DNA of 64,000 nt from Phytopseudomonas argentinensis (GTDB lineage: Bacteria; Pseudomonadota; Gammaproteobacteria; Pseudomonadales; Pseudomonadaceae): NCBI RefSeq assembly GCF_900113905.1, contig NZ_FORC01000005.1:140198-204197 (forward strand), read 5' to 3'. The position numbers were made by a program, and so were the translations under genes. Of the stretch, positions 1 to 9,182 are shown piece after piece. Within the stretch, counting starts at the first letter, position 1, and each line of letters starts with the position of its first letter. The notes beneath the pieces were generated by a model. That model was not told the origin of the DNA. It saw nothing but the letters and a program-made list of their open reading frames with translations, and did no database searches.

Positions 1-93
1 CTGCAGCGTATCGGCCAGGGCCGCGCGCAGAGCGTCGAGCTGCAAGCGCTGAGCGGCCAGCTGGATCAGGCCGTGCAGGCGTTTCGGGTGTAA
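1..93 (+). CDS. C-terminal end of a methyl-accepting chemotaxis protein (partial)
   Basis: Only the last 30 codons and a TAA stop are present; the gene starts before the window. The tail is rich in Gln, Leu and Ala, has the heptad-like spacing of a chemoreceptor signalling-domain coiled coil, and ends in Phe-Arg-Val, a common ending of Pseudomonas chemoreceptors. In P. aeruginosa the gene before dsbD (dipZ) in this order is the chemoreceptor ctpL, so synteny supports the call. Too little sequence remains to assign a ligand or to exclude another coiled-coil protein. Confidence 0.55.
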   Translation: MQRIGQGRAQSVELQALSGQLDQAVQAFRV

Positions 94-444
94 GGCCGCT
101 TGTAGGATAGATGCACCTACCCTCCCTGGAAACAGCAAGGTCAGGCGCCGCGAACCACGAGCTAATGGAAGCGGGCCACGCCCGCGAATCACGAGCATGG
201 CCGGTTCCCCCAAGGTATGCCGCCCTGCCATGGAGTTGGCCACGCCGTTGTAGGAGCGCGCCATGCGCGCGAATCGCAGCATCTGCGCATGACGCGATTG
301 AAGGCAGCCACCCCGCGCGGCCTTGTGTCGCAGCATCCGCTCCCGAGGCGCGCACCATCCGCCGCCTGCAACGGCCACTTACTGCGCACCCCATGGCGCG
401 GCGCGCCAGCTCCGCTATCATGGCGCGATCACTGCCTCACCGAG
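94..444. repeat. 351-bp intergenic region with two REP-like palindromic units
   Basis: No convincing gene lies between the chemoreceptor tail and dsbD. Two degenerate REP-type units are visible at about 171-203 and 249-283, with the core GGAGCGCGCCATGCGCGCGAA shared in part with the elements at 50058 and 50234. An open frame runs through the region in the dsbD frame, but its translation has no family resemblance and precedes a clean signal peptide, so I treat it as non-coding. Confidence 0.6.
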
Positions 445-2223
445 ATGCCCATGCCACGTTTTATCTGCCTGCTGCTGTTGCTCGTCGTCCTGCCTGCCGG
501 CGCCGGGGTGTTCGACAGCCGCCCGAATGCCGCGCCCCTGGGTCAGGCGCTGAACAACAGCGCCGACTTTCTGCCGGTCCACGAGGCGTTCAAACTCAGC
601 CTGGTCAATAGCTCGCCGACCTCGGCCACCGTGCGCTTCGTCGCGGCCGAGGGCTATTACCTGTACCGCCACCAGTTCAAGTTCAAGGTCGAACCGGCAG
701 CGCTGGCCGGCGCGCCCGTCGAGGTGCCCGAAGGCCTGCACAAGAACGACCAGTACTTTGGTGACGTGCAGGTGTTCTACGAAGTGCTGGACGTCGAAAT
801 CCCGCTGAACAACCCGGACAACCAGCCGCTCAACCTCGCCGTCACCTACCAGGGCTGCGCCGACAAGGGTCTGTGCTACCCGCCGGAAACCGAGACACTA
901 TCCGTAAACGGCGGCGTTGCCGCCCAGGCCGACGGCACCGCCGCGCCAGGCAATGGGAAAACCACCTGGAGTTGGACCGACCTGGCACTGATGTTCGCCG
1001 CCGGCCTTACCCTGACCTTCACTCCCTGCGTATTGCCCATGCTGCCGATCCTCTCCGGCGTGGTGCTGCGCGGCCGGCCAAGCAGGAGCCGTGGCCTGGT
1101 GCTGTCACTGGCCTACGTGCTGCCCATGGCCGCCTGCTATGCGGCGCTCGGTGCGCTGATGGGGCTGTTCGGCGCCAAGCTCAACCTGCAGGCCATGCTG
1201 CAATCGCCGTGGATCCTGGTGCCCTTCGCGCTGTTCTTCGCACTGTTCGCCGTGGCCATGTTCGGCGTCTTCGAGCTGCGCCTGCCGGCGTTCATTCGTG
1301 AGCGCCTGGATCGCAAGGCAGCGCAGACCCAGGGCGGCACCATCGCCGGCGCCGCGACCCTGGGCGTGCTGTCCAGCCTGATCGTCTCGCCGTGCATCAC
1401 TGCGCCATTCACTGCGCTTCTTCTATATATCAGCAGCACCGGCGATGCCGCCGGCGGCGCCTTGCAACTGTTCGCCCTGGGCCTGGGCATGGGCACGCCA
1501 CTGGTGATCTTCGCCGCTGGCGGCGGCGCCCTGCTGCCCAAGTCCGGCACCTGGATGGTTGCCGTGCGCAACGCCTTTGGCGTGATGCTGCTGGGCGTTT
1601 CGGTCTGGCTGCTCGAGCGGGTGCTGCCGGGGCAACTTTCTCTGGCGCTGTGGGGGCTGCTGGCTGCCGGCGTTGCGCTGTTTCTCGGTGCCCTGGAATT
1701 CACCGCTAAAGATGCTCGCGGCAAGCTCGCCCAACTGCTCGGCCTGGCGCTGCTGGTCTACGCCCTGGCCGCCTGGACGGGCGCCCTGAAAGGCAACGAC
1801 GATCCCCTGCAGCCCCTTGCCGGCGGCGTCGCCAGCGCTCAGTCGAGCACCTCCGGTAGCTGGCAGACGGTCAGCACGCCCGCCGAGCTGGACGCCGCGC
1901 TGGCCCAGGCCAGGAGCAGCGGCCAGCCACTGCTGCTCGACTGGTACGCCGACTGGTGTATCAGCTGCAAGAAGATCGAACGCGAAGTGTTCAATTCCCC
2001 GCAGATCGGCCCGCAACTGGCCGACTATCACCTGCTGCGTTTCGACATGACCGACAGCACTGCCGCGCAACGCGCCGTGCTCGATCGTTATCAGTTGTTC
2101 GGCCCGCCGGCGATTCAGATGTTCGACGCCAGCGGCAAGGAAATGCAGGATCTGCGCGTAGTTGGCGAAATCGACGCGGCAGGCTTTGCCGAGCGCCTGA
2201 GTAGCGCACGAGAACGTTTCTAG
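445..2223 (+). CDS. dsbD: Thiol:disulfide interchange protein DsbD (DipZ)
   Basis: This membrane reductase carries electrons from cytoplasmic thioredoxin to periplasmic partners such as DsbC and cytochrome-c maturation factors. The 592-residue protein has a signal peptide (about 1-20), a periplasmic alpha domain with the cysteine pair C138/C144 (CADKGLC), an eight-helix membrane domain with the conserved cysteines C195 (FTPCVLP) and C317 (VSPCITAP), and a C-terminal thioredoxin domain with CISC at C505/C508. All six redox cysteines are present, so it should be active. The frame is open back to 217, but the ATG at 445 (or the second ATG at 451) places the signal peptide at the N terminus and gives the usual family length. 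It is followed by aroQ after 120 bp. Confidence 0.95.
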   Translation: MPMPRFICLLLLLVVLPAGAGVFDSRPNAAPLGQALNNSADFLPVHEAFKLSLVNSSPTSATVRFVAAEGYYLYRHQFKFKVEPAALAGAPVEVPEGLHKNDQYFGDVQVFYEVLDVEIPLNNPDNQPLNLAVTYQGCADKGLCYPPETETLSVNGGVAAQADGTAAPGNGKTTWSWTDLALMFAAGLTLTFTPCVLPMLPILSGVVLRGRPSRSRGLVLSLAYVLPMAACYAALGALMGLFGAKLNLQAMLQSPWILVPFALFFALFAVAMFGVFELRLPAFIRERLDRKAAQTQGGTIAGAATLGVLSSLIVSPCITAPFTALLLYISSTGDAAGGALQLFALGLGMGTPLVIFAAGGGALLPKSGTWMVAVRNAFGVMLLGVSVWLLERVLPGQLSLALWGLLAAGVALFLGALEFTAKDARGKLAQLLGLALLVYALAAWTGALKGNDDPLQPLAGGVASAQSSTSGSWQTVSTPAELDAALAQARSSGQPLLLDWYADWCISCKKIEREVFNSPQIGPQLADYHLLRFDMTDSTAAQRAVLDRYQLFGPPAIQMFDASGKEMQDLRVVGEIDAAGFAERLSSARERF

Positions 2224-2343
2224 GCAATTCGGTCACATATTCGGCCAACCCTGCACGGATCGTGCTGACTACTCCCAAAAACTGGACAGCCCTACGGCAA
2301 TTCTGGCAGAGTCCGCGCAGCTAAAAAGAAGGAAGCCCGGATC

Positions 2344-2793
2344 ATGTCGACGTTGCTGGTTTTGCACGGCCCCAATTTGAACCTGCTCGGTACCCGCGAG
2401 CCAGGTACCTACGGGGCCACCACGCTCGAACAGATCAACCTCGATCTTGAGCAGCGCGCCCGTGAAGCCGGCCATCACCTGCTGCACCTGCAGAGCAACG
2501 CCGAATACGAACTGATCGAGCGCATCCACGCCGCCCGGGGCGAAGGCGTCGACTTCATCATCATCAATCCGGCGGCCTTCACCCACACCAGCGTGGCATT
2601 ACGTGACGCGTTGCTGGCGGTGAGCATCCCATTCATCGAAGTGCACCTGTCCAACGTGCACAAGCGTGAGCCTTTCCGGCACCACTCCTACTTCTCCGAC
2701 GTGGCGGTAGGCGTGATCTGCGGGCTCGGCGCCACCGGCTACCGCCTGGCGCTCGAAGCGTCGCTGGAGCAACTGGCGAGCAAAAACACCTGA
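2344..2793 (+). CDS. aroQ: Type II 3-dehydroquinate dehydratase
   Basis: This enzyme catalyses the third step of the shikimate pathway, 3-dehydroquinate to 3-dehydroshikimate, as a dodecameric type II enzyme. The 149-residue length is typical. The N-terminal HGPNLNLLG motif, the mobile lid with catalytic Tyr (REPGTYG), the NPAAFTHTS segment and EVHLSNVHKRE with the catalytic His are all present. A purine-rich AAGAAGGAAG stretch precedes the ATG. It sits directly upstream of accBC, as in P. aeruginosa, where several aroQ paralogues exist; this one corresponds to the acc-linked copy. Confidence 0.96.
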   Translation: MSTLLVLHGPNLNLLGTREPGTYGATTLEQINLDLEQRAREAGHHLLHLQSNAEYELIERIHAARGEGVDFIIINPAAFTHTSVALRDALLAVSIPFIEVHLSNVHKREPFRHHSYFSDVAVGVICGLGATGYRLALEASLEQLASKNT

Positions 2794-2905
2794 TACCGGC
2801 GTCACGACAGATCGTCCGAATGCGCAGTAGCTTTCATACGATCTGTTCAAGCGGCGGTTCATCTACAACTTGAACGACCCTGACCAGACTGGGAGTTGAA
2901 CACCT

Positions 2906-3361
2906 ATGGATATTCGCAAAGTCAAAAAACTGATCGAGCTGCTGGAAGAGTCCGGCATCGACGAGCTGGAAATCAAAGAGGGCGAAGAGTCCGTACGCAT
3001 CAGCCGCCATGGCAAGCAACCGGCCTACGCCCAACCGACCTACGCCCCGGCGCCTGCTCCGGTCGCTGCCGCCGCTGCTCCAGTAGCCGCTGCCGCTGAC
3101 GCTGCGCCAGCCGCTGCCAAGCTGAACGGCACCGTGGTTCGCTCGCCGATGGTCGGTACCTTCTACCGCGCCGCTTCGCCGACCTCGGCCAACTTCGTTG
3201 AAGTCGGTTCGACCGTGAAGAAAGGCGACATCCTCTGCATCGTCGAAGCGATGAAGATGATGAACCACATCGAGGCCGAAACCAGCGGCACGATCGAATC
3301 CATCCTGGGCGAGAACGGCCAGCCGGTGGAATACGATCAACCGCTGTTCACCATCGTCTGA
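2906..3361 (+). CDS. accB: Biotin carboxyl carrier protein of acetyl-CoA carboxylase
   Basis: This is the biotin carrier of acetyl-CoA carboxylase: its biotinyl-lysine shuttles between AccC and the AccAD carboxyltransferase in fatty-acid synthesis. In 151 residues it has an N-terminal helical region, an Ala/Pro-rich flexible linker (about 40-72), and the C-terminal biotinyl domain with EAMKM, Lys117 being the expected biotinylation site. A GGAG ribosome binding site lies 5' of the ATG. The stop codon overlaps the first possible ATG of accC, and the two genes form the conserved accBC operon. Confidence 0.97.
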   Translation: MDIRKVKKLIELLEESGIDELEIKEGEESVRISRHGKQPAYAQPTYAPAPAPVAAAAAPVAAAADAAPAAAKLNGTVVRSPMVGTFYRAASPTSANFVEVGSTVKKGDILCIVEAMKMMNHIEAETSGTIESILGENGQPVEYDQPLFTIV

Positions 3362-3378
3362 TGCACGGGGAACCCGTA

Positions 3379-4734
3379 ATGCAGAAGCTGGAAAAAGTTC
3401 TGATCGCCAACCGCGGCGAGATCGCCCTGCGCATCCTGCGTGCCTGCAAGGAATTGGGCATCAAGACCGTGGCCGTGCACTCCACTGCCGACCGCGAGCT
3501 GATGCACCTGGCCCTGGCTGACGAATCGGTGTGCATCGGCCCGGCGCCGGGCAACCTGTCGTACCTGAACATCCCGGCCATCATCAGCGCCGCGGAGCTC
3601 ACAGGTGCCACTGCCATTCACCCTGGCTACGGCTTCCTCGCGGAAAACGCCGACTTCGCCGAACAGGTGGAAAACTCCGGGTTCGCCTTTATCGGCCCGA
3701 AAGCTGACACCATTCGCCTGATGGGCGACAAGGTGTCTGCCAAGGACGCCATGATCAAGGCCGGCGTACCGGTGGTTCCAGGCTCCGACGGCCCGCTGCC
3801 GGAAGACGAAGCCGAGGCCCTGCGCATCGCCCGTGAAGTCGGCTACCCGGTGATCATCAAGGCCGCCGGCGGCGGTGGTGGTCGCGGCATGCGCGTGGTG
3901 TGGAAGGAAGAAGACCTGATCAAGTCGGCCAAGCTGACCCGCACCGAAGCCGGTGCCGCGTTCGGCAACCCGATGGTCTACCTGGAGAAGTTCCTCGGCA
4001 ACCCGCGCCACGTGGAAGTCCAGGTGCTGTCCGACGGCCAGGGCAACGCCATTCACCTGTACGATCGCGACTGCTCGCTGCAGCGCCGTCACCAGAAGGT
4101 GCTGGAAGAAGCCCCGGCGCCGCTGATCGACGAGAAGGCCCGCGCCGAAGTGCTCAAGCGCTGCGTCGATGCCTGCATCGAGATCGGCTACCGCGGCGCC
4201 GGCACCTTCGAGTTCCTCTATGAAGACGGTCGTTTCTACTTCATCGAGATGAACACCCGCGTCCAGGTCGAGCACCCGGTTACCGAAATGGTCACCGGCA
4301 TCGACATCGTCAAGGAGATGCTCAGCATCGCCGCGGGCAACAAGCTGTCGTACAAGCAGGAAGACATCAAGCTGCTGGGCCACGCCCTGGAGTGCCGCAT
4401 CAACGCCGAAGACCCGGACAACTTCATGCCCTGCCCCGGCAAGGTGAAGCACTTCCACGCGCCGGGCGGTTTCGGTGTGCGCGTCGACTCGCACCTGTAC
4501 AGCGGCTACTCGGTGCCGCCGAACTATGACTCGCTGATCGGCAAGCTGATCACCTACGGCGTGACCCGCGACGAGGCCCTGGCCCGCATGCGCAACGCAC
4601 TGGACGAGATCGTCGTCGACGGCATCAAGACCAACGTACCGCTGCATCGTGATCTGGTACGTGACAAAGGTTTCTGCGAGGGTGGGATCAACATCCACTA
4701 CCTGGAAAAGAAACTGGGTATGGACAAGCACTAA
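3379..4734 (+). CDS. accC: Biotin carboxylase subunit of acetyl-CoA carboxylase
   Basis: This subunit carboxylates the biotin on AccB with bicarbonate and ATP. From the ATG at 3379 the protein is 451 residues and starts MQKLEKVLIANRGE, close to the roughly 449-residue family length. The ATP-grasp glycine loop (KAAGGGGGRGM), the HVEVQ strand, the EMNTRVQVEHPVTE metal/ATP site and the C-terminal biotin-carboxylase domain are intact. An upstream in-frame ATG at 3361 overlaps the accB stop; the internal ATG is preferred because the extra six residues do not match the family. A strong terminator follows at 4754-4783. Confidence 0.97.
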   Translation: MQKLEKVLIANRGEIALRILRACKELGIKTVAVHSTADRELMHLALADESVCIGPAPGNLSYLNIPAIISAAELTGATAIHPGYGFLAENADFAEQVENSGFAFIGPKADTIRLMGDKVSAKDAMIKAGVPVVPGSDGPLPEDEAEALRIAREVGYPVIIKAAGGGGGRGMRVVWKEEDLIKSAKLTRTEAGAAFGNPMVYLEKFLGNPRHVEVQVLSDGQGNAIHLYDRDCSLQRRHQKVLEEAPAPLIDEKARAEVLKRCVDACIEIGYRGAGTFEFLYEDGRFYFIEMNTRVQVEHPVTEMVTGIDIVKEMLSIAAGNKLSYKQEDIKLLGHALECRINAEDPDNFMPCPGKVKHFHAPGGFGVRVDSHLYSGYSVPPNYDSLIGKLITYGVTRDEALARMRNALDEIVVDGIKTNVPLHRDLVRDKGFCEGGINIHYLEKKLGMDKH

Positions 4735-4753
4735 GCGCGTCCAGCACCACCAG

Positions 4754-4783
4754 AAGGGGAGCGGCGAAGGCCGCTCCCCTTTT
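4754..4783 (+). terminator. Intrinsic terminator after accC
   Basis: A 12-bp G/C-rich stem with a GAAG loop runs into a short T run (4780-4783) twenty bases after the accC stop. It should end the accBC transcript before the DUF4272 gene. Confidence 0.8.
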
Positions 4784-4810
4784 GCATTCAAAGCCTGTAA
4801 TGGAGGCGAT

Positions 4811-5506
4811 ATGAACGGATCTTCCCAGGACAACGAGAGCAGTCTGACGCCAGAGGCGCGCAAGCAGGCGTCCATCGCTCGCCTCACCGCGGCCGGCATT
4901 CCCTATATCGAGCACCTGCCGTGCATCGAGAGTGCCAGCGAGGTGCGCGTGCGCAGCGCCGAGGACATCGCCCGGCGCGCCATCGCCTGCCTGATCGCCA
5001 TCCAGGCGGCCTGCGACCGTCAGGCCGGCCAGTACACGCCGGACACCGCCCGCTGGTGCCAGGAGCTGCTGGAGCAGTATGGCATCGCGCAGCTGACGCA
5101 CAACGAAGTGCGCATCCTCGGCAACGAGGGTGGTGAGCAGGATGTGGTCAATATGGTCTGGAAGTACGAGGCGTACTGGGTACTGCTGTGGGCCCTGGGC
5201 GTGGTGGAGGAACTGGACTTCCCCGACCATGCCATCGATTGCGACTTCGCCATCCAGGCCGTGGCCCAGCACCCGGACTTCGCCGCCTTCATGGCCACGA
5301 CGAAACTGCGCGACATCGCCAGCATTCTCGATGAAGCCGACCTGATCTACCGCTACCACTGGGCCTGCGTGGATGCACGCCTGAAGCAGGCACCGATGCC
5401 GGCCGGCCTGAACCCCAGCGTAGTCATGGAGCGCCACGCCGCCTTAAACTGGCTTATCGACAACGATGGCCAGGATGACTGGGACAATCCCGACGTCAGC
5501 ACCTGA
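4811..5506 (+). CDS. DUF4272 family protein
   Basis: A soluble protein of 231 residues. The central segment with YEAYWVLLWALGVVEELDFPD and the following cysteine/aspartate region match the DUF4272 pattern as I remember it; no enzymatic motif is evident. The start at 4811 has a near-perfect GGAGG ribosome binding site six bases upstream, whereas the frame is open further 5' through the accC terminator, which is unlikely to be coding. It occupies the same accC-prmA slot as a conserved hypothetical gene in P. aeruginosa. Function unknown. Confidence 0.8.
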   Translation: MNGSSQDNESSLTPEARKQASIARLTAAGIPYIEHLPCIESASEVRVRSAEDIARRAIACLIAIQAACDRQAGQYTPDTARWCQELLEQYGIAQLTHNEVRILGNEGGEQDVVNMVWKYEAYWVLLWALGVVEELDFPDHAIDCDFAIQAVAQHPDFAAFMATTKLRDIASILDEADLIYRYHWACVDARLKQAPMPAGLNPSVVMERHAALNWLIDNDGQDDWDNPDVST

Positions 5507-5582
5507 CACCAATGCCGGCGCTCGCGCCTACAGACCTTTGCCGCCGCGGGTGATTCGCTCGCGCCCCTCACCGGAGCCTCCC

Positions 5583-6461
5583 ATGCCCTGGCTACAACTG
5601 CGCCTCGCCATCACCCCCGAGCAGGCGCCCACTTACGAAGACGCCCTGCTGGAAGTCGGCGCGGTGTCCGTCACCTTCATGGATGCCGAAGACCAGCCGA
5701 TCTTCGAGCCCGACCTGGGCACCACGCCGCTGTGGAGCCACACCCACCTGCTCGCCCTGTTCGAGGCCGATACCGATGCCGATGCGCTGACTGCCCACCT
5801 GCAGCTGCTGACCGACGGCGCGCTGCCCGAGCACCATATCGAGCGCATCGAGGACCAGGACTGGGAGCGCAGCTGGATGGACGGCTTCGCACCGATGCGC
5901 TTTGGCCAGCGCCTGTGGATCGTGCCGAGCTGGCATGAAGCGCCGGAGCCGGATGCCGTCAACCTGCTGCTCGACCCGGGCCTGGCATTCGGCACCGGCA
6001 CCCACCCGACCACCTCGCTGTGCCTGCAGTGGCTCGACGCTCAGCCGCTGGAAGGCTGCAGCGTGCTCGACTTCGGCTGCGGCTCGGGCATCCTGGCCAT
6101 CGCCGCGCTGTTGCTTGGCGCGCCGCGCGCGGTCGGTACTGACATCGACCCGCAGGCCCTGGAAGCCTCGCGCGACAACGCCGGGCGCAACGGCATCGCC
6201 GAGGAACGCTTCCCGGTCTACCTGCCAGGCGACCTGCCCCAGGAGCCAGCCGACGTGGTCGTGGCCAACATCCTTGCCGGCCCGCTGGTCAGCCTGGCGC
6301 CGCAGATCACCGGACTGGTCAAGCGCGGCGGCCGCCTGGCCCTGTCGGGCATTCTTGCTGAACAAGCCGAAGAGGTGCGCGCCGCCTACGCCGCCCACTT
6401 CCAGCTCGACCCTACCGCCACCCTGGACGGCTGGGTGCGCATCAGCGGCGTTCGCCGCTAA
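5583..6461 (+). CDS. prmA: Ribosomal protein L11 methyltransferase
   Basis: PrmA uses S-adenosylmethionine to trimethylate ribosomal protein L11. The 292-residue protein has the N-terminal L11-recognition domain (about 1-100) and a class I methyltransferase domain with FGTGTHPTT, motif I VLDFGCGSGILAIAA and the NILAGPL motif IV. Length equals the E. coli protein. The ATG at 5583 is preceded by GGAG and matches the conserved MPWLQL start; the frame is open further upstream without conserved sequence. A long hairpin at 6472-6502 follows. Confidence 0.95.
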   Translation: MPWLQLRLAITPEQAPTYEDALLEVGAVSVTFMDAEDQPIFEPDLGTTPLWSHTHLLALFEADTDADALTAHLQLLTDGALPEHHIERIEDQDWERSWMDGFAPMRFGQRLWIVPSWHEAPEPDAVNLLLDPGLAFGTGTHPTTSLCLQWLDAQPLEGCSVLDFGCGSGILAIAALLLGAPRAVGTDIDPQALEASRDNAGRNGIAEERFPVYLPGDLPQEPADVVVANILAGPLVSLAPQITGLVKRGGRLALSGILAEQAEEVRAAYAAHFQLDPTATLDGWVRISGVRR

Positions 6462-6471
6462 GCGAGTGGCC

Positions 6472-6502
6472 GTGCCGTGGCCGCATCGGCGGGCCACGGC
6501 AC
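6472..6502 (+). terminator. Hairpin after prmA, possible terminator
   Basis: Eleven perfect base pairs (GTGCCGTGGCC with its complement) around a 9-base loop, ten bases after the prmA stop. There is no good T run, so it may be a terminator of low efficiency or an mRNA-stabilising structure. Confidence 0.4.
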
Positions 6503-6577
6503 TTAATGCAGCTTTTGCAATCTGTTGGGTTAGACTATCGCCCCCGTTTTTGCCGCCCTGCGGCCGTCGGATTCAGC

Positions 6578-7981
6578 ATGACCGAAAGCTTCGTGACCCA
6601 ATGCCCGAACTGCAGCACCAGTTTCCGCGTGAACCTGGCCCAGCTAGCTGTCGCCCAGGGCTCGGTGCGCTGCGGCGCCTGCCTGCAGGTGTTCAACGCT
6701 GCCCGCCAGTTGCGCGAGCAGGGTCATCACATCCCGGACATGCGCACGGCCGCACCACCAGCAGCAACAGCAAAACCACCTGCACCTGCACCCGCACCCG
6801 CACCCGCACCCGCACCCGCACCCGCACCCGCACCCGCACCCAGTATCGCAGCAGTGCCGCCCGCGCCTGGCAAACCGGCGGGCAAACCAGACGACGGCAC
6901 GCTGTGGATCCATGACGACCTGGATCTCGATGGTCTGGATCTCGACGAGGAACTGGCCAAGCTCGAAGCCCAGGAGCAGCAGCTGTCCCGTCAGTTCCTC
7001 GAGCTCGATCTGCCCGCCCGGCAGACGCCGAGTTTCGACGATCAGGACGATGACGAGCCTGCCGAGGACGAACGCTGGGCAGAAGCCCTGCTGCGTGACG
7101 ACCCACCGGTCAGCAAGCTGGAGCTCGAACCGCTCGGCGAGCGCCCGACGCCGAGCATCGACTTTGGCCAGCCGCCACCTGGCAAGGCCGCCGAGCCGCT
7201 GCCTCCGATTCCCAAGACGCCCGGCCTGCGCGACGTGCTGGGCACCCCGAAGCCCGCTGCCACGCGCCGTGAAGAGCCGCAGGCGGAGCCGGCCTTCAGC
7301 CTGAGCGCGCAACGCGACGACGAGCCCGAGCCCGCTCCACTTGCCGATACCCCTGAGGATGACGAGCCGGCCACGCCGCCGCGCGTGGCAAAGAACGCCC
7401 AGAAAACCCGCGCGCGCAACGAGCCGAACCTGCGCGACGAGGCGCTGTTCGAACTCGAAGAGGAACCGCTGCAGCTCGACTGGCGCCCGCCGCGCAAGCC
7501 ATGGGGTCGCTGGATCGGCTGGGGGCTGCTCAACCTGCTCGCCGCCACTGCACTGGCCGGGCAATACGTGATCTACCACTACGCCGAACTGGCGCGCCAG
7601 GATCAGTACCGCCCCTGGTTCGAAAAGGCCTGTCCGGTGATCGGCTGCAGCCTGCCGTCCAAGGTAGACATCGAGCAGATCAAGAGCAGCAATCTGGTGG
7701 TGCGCAGCCATCCGGAATTCAGTGGTGCATTGGTAGTTGACGCAATCATCTACAATCGTGCGCCGTTCTCGCAGCCATTTCCGCTGCTGGAGATGCGTTT
7801 CGCCGATCTCAATGGCCAACTCATCGCCAGTCGCCGCTTCAAGCCCAGCGAATACCTGGCCGGCGAACTGGCCGGCCAGGCGGAAATGCCCCCGCAGACG
7901 CCGATCCATATCGCCCTGGACATCCTTGATCCCGGCGCGCGCGCGGTGAACTACAGCCTCAACTTCCACTCACCGGAGTAA
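6578..7981 (+). CDS. DUF3426 membrane protein with N-terminal MJ0042-type zinc ribbon
   Basis: A protein of 467 residues with three parts. The N terminus carries two CxxC pairs (CPNC, CGAC) of the MJ0042 zinc-ribbon type. A long low-complexity middle includes an Ala-Pro repeat (about 69-88) and acidic stretches. A single transmembrane helix near 315-332 (WGLLNLLAATALAGQYVIY) is followed by a C-terminal DUF3426 domain, probably periplasmic. It lies between prmA and dusB as in other pseudomonads. The start at 6578 is the ATG immediately before the zinc ribbon. The biochemical role is unknown. Confidence 0.85.
   Translation: MTESFVTQCPNCSTSFRVNLAQLAVAQGSVRCGACLQVFNAARQLREQGHHIPDMRTAAPPAATAKPPAPAPAPAPAPAPAPAPAPAPSIAAVPPAPGKPAGKPDDGTLWIHDDLDLDGLDLDEELAKLEAQEQQLSRQFLELDLPARQTPSFDDQDDDEPAEDERWAEALLRDDPPVSKLELEPLGERPTPSIDFGQPPPGKAAEPLPPIPKTPGLRDVLGTPKPAATRREEPQAEPAFSLSAQRDDEPEPAPLADTPEDDEPATPPRVAKNAQKTRARNEPNLRDEALFELEEEPLQLDWRPPRKPWGRWIGWGLLNLLAATALAGQYVIYHYAELARQDQYRPWFEKACPVIGCSLPSKVDIEQIKSSNLVVRSHPEFSGALVVDAIIYNRAPFSQPFPLLEMRFADLNGQLIASRRFKPSEYLAGELAGQAEMPPQTPIHIALDILDPGARAVNYSLNFHSPE
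6782..6841 (+). repeat. Tandem hexanucleotide repeat encoding Ala-Pro
   Basis: Ten consecutive 6-bp units (one GCACCT then nine GCACCC) in the reading frame of the DUF3426 gene encode an (Ala-Pro)10 stretch. Because the unit is a multiple of three, copy-number change alters linker length without a frameshift. Confidence 0.95.
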
Positions 7982-8114
7982 GGCTCGGCAGCCGATAAGC
8001 GGTGCCAGGCGGACAGCCGTCTGCACCGCGGCCGACCGGCGACGCGGCGGGCCGGCGCGATCCAACTGTTCAGATTTTGTTCAAAACCACCTTTATCCGG
8101 TCATTCAGAGCGGG

Positions 8115-8120
8115 TATGAT
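8115..8120 (+). promoter_or_regulatory. Possible -10 element of the dusB-fis promoter
   Basis: TATGAT lies 64 bp before dusB, with a weak TTTATC at -35 spacing of 17 bp. Several similar A/T-rich hexamers are nearby, so the assignment is tentative. Confidence 0.35.
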
Positions 8121-8183
8121 CTCCACCCTTTTTCGTACTCTCCTACTGGCCTCAACAGCACGTCTCTTGAGCAGGGAAGCCCT

Positions 8184-9182
8184 ATGTCGGCGCTAAGCAT
8201 CGGCCCCTATACATTGCCCAATCGACTGATCCTGGCCCCCATGGCCGGGGTCACCGATCAGCCGTTCCGGCAACTGTGCCGACGCCTGGGCGCCGGTATG
8301 GTGGTGTCGGAGATGGTCACCAGCGATGTGCGCCTGTGGAATACCCGCAAGTCGAGCCTGCGCATGATCCACAGTGGCGATCCGGAGCCACGCTCCGTGC
8401 AGATCGCCGGTGGTGACCCGCAGATGCTCGCCGAGGCGGCCCGCGCCAACGTGCAGCTGGGCGCGCAGATCATCGACATCAACATGGGTTGCCCGGCCAA
8501 GAAGGTCTGCAACAAGGCCGCCGGTTCCGCTCTGCTCAAGGACCAGCCGCTGGTGCAGGCGATTCTCGAGGCGGTGGTGGCTGCGGTCGATGTGCCGGTC
8601 ACCTTGAAGATCCGCACCGGCTGGGACCGCCAGAACAAGAATGGCGTTGAGGTCGCGCGGATTGCCGAGCAGTGCGGCATCGTCGCCCTGGCGGTACATG
8701 GCCGCACCCGCGCCGACCTGTACACCGGCGAGGCCGAGTACGACACCATCGCCGCGATCAAGCAGGCGGTATCGATTCCGGTACTGGCCAATGGCGACAT
8801 CGATTCGCCGGAAAAAGCCGCCCAGGTGTTGGCCGCTACCGGTGCCGATGGCCTGCTGATCGGCCGGGCGGCCCAGGGCCGCCCATGGATTTTCAGAGAA
8901 ATAGAGCATTACCTGCGCACCGGAGCCCATTGCCCGGCCCCTGCGCTGGCCGAGATCGAATGCATTCTGCTCGAGCACCTGGCCGCCCTGCACGCCTTCT
9001 ATGGCGATGTAATGGGCGTGCGCATCGCTCGCAAGCATGTGGGCTGGTACCTCGCGACGCTGCCCGGCGCCCGCGAATTCCGTGCCCGGTTCAATCGTCT
9101 GGACAGCCAGGAGGCGCAATGTGCAAGCGTTCGCCAGTTCTTCGGTGAGCGCTACAACGACGAAAAAGAGGCTGCCGCATGA
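8184..9182 (+). CDS. dusB: tRNA-dihydrouridine synthase B
   Basis: This FMN-dependent enzyme reduces uridine to dihydrouridine in tRNA. The 332-residue TIM-barrel protein carries LAPMAGVTDQPFR at the N terminus, the DINMGCPAKKVCNKAAGSALL segment containing the catalytic Cys, TLKIRTGW, and the FMN phosphate-binding ADGLLIGRAAQGRPW. AGGGA precedes the ATG. The last bases overlap the fis start (ATGA), giving the dusB-fis operon known from enterobacteria and Pseudomonas. Confidence 0.96.
   Translation: MSALSIGPYTLPNRLILAPMAGVTDQPFRQLCRRLGAGMVVSEMVTSDVRLWNTRKSSLRMIHSGDPEPRSVQIAGGDPQMLAEAARANVQLGAQIIDINMGCPAKKVCNKAAGSALLKDQPLVQAILEAVVAAVDVPVTLKIRTGWDRQNKNGVEVARIAEQCGIVALAVHGRTRADLYTGEAEYDTIAAIKQAVSIPVLANGDIDSPEKAAQVLAATGADGLLIGRAAQGRPWIFREIEHYLRTGAHCPAPALAEIECILLEHLAALHAFYGDVMGVRIARKHVGWYLATLPGAREFRARFNRLDSQEAQCASVRQFFGERYNDEKEAAA

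Noticed and set aside
6782..6841. CRISPR-like or non-coding tandem array
   Set aside because: The units are 6 bp, contiguous without spacers, and in frame with a supported gene.
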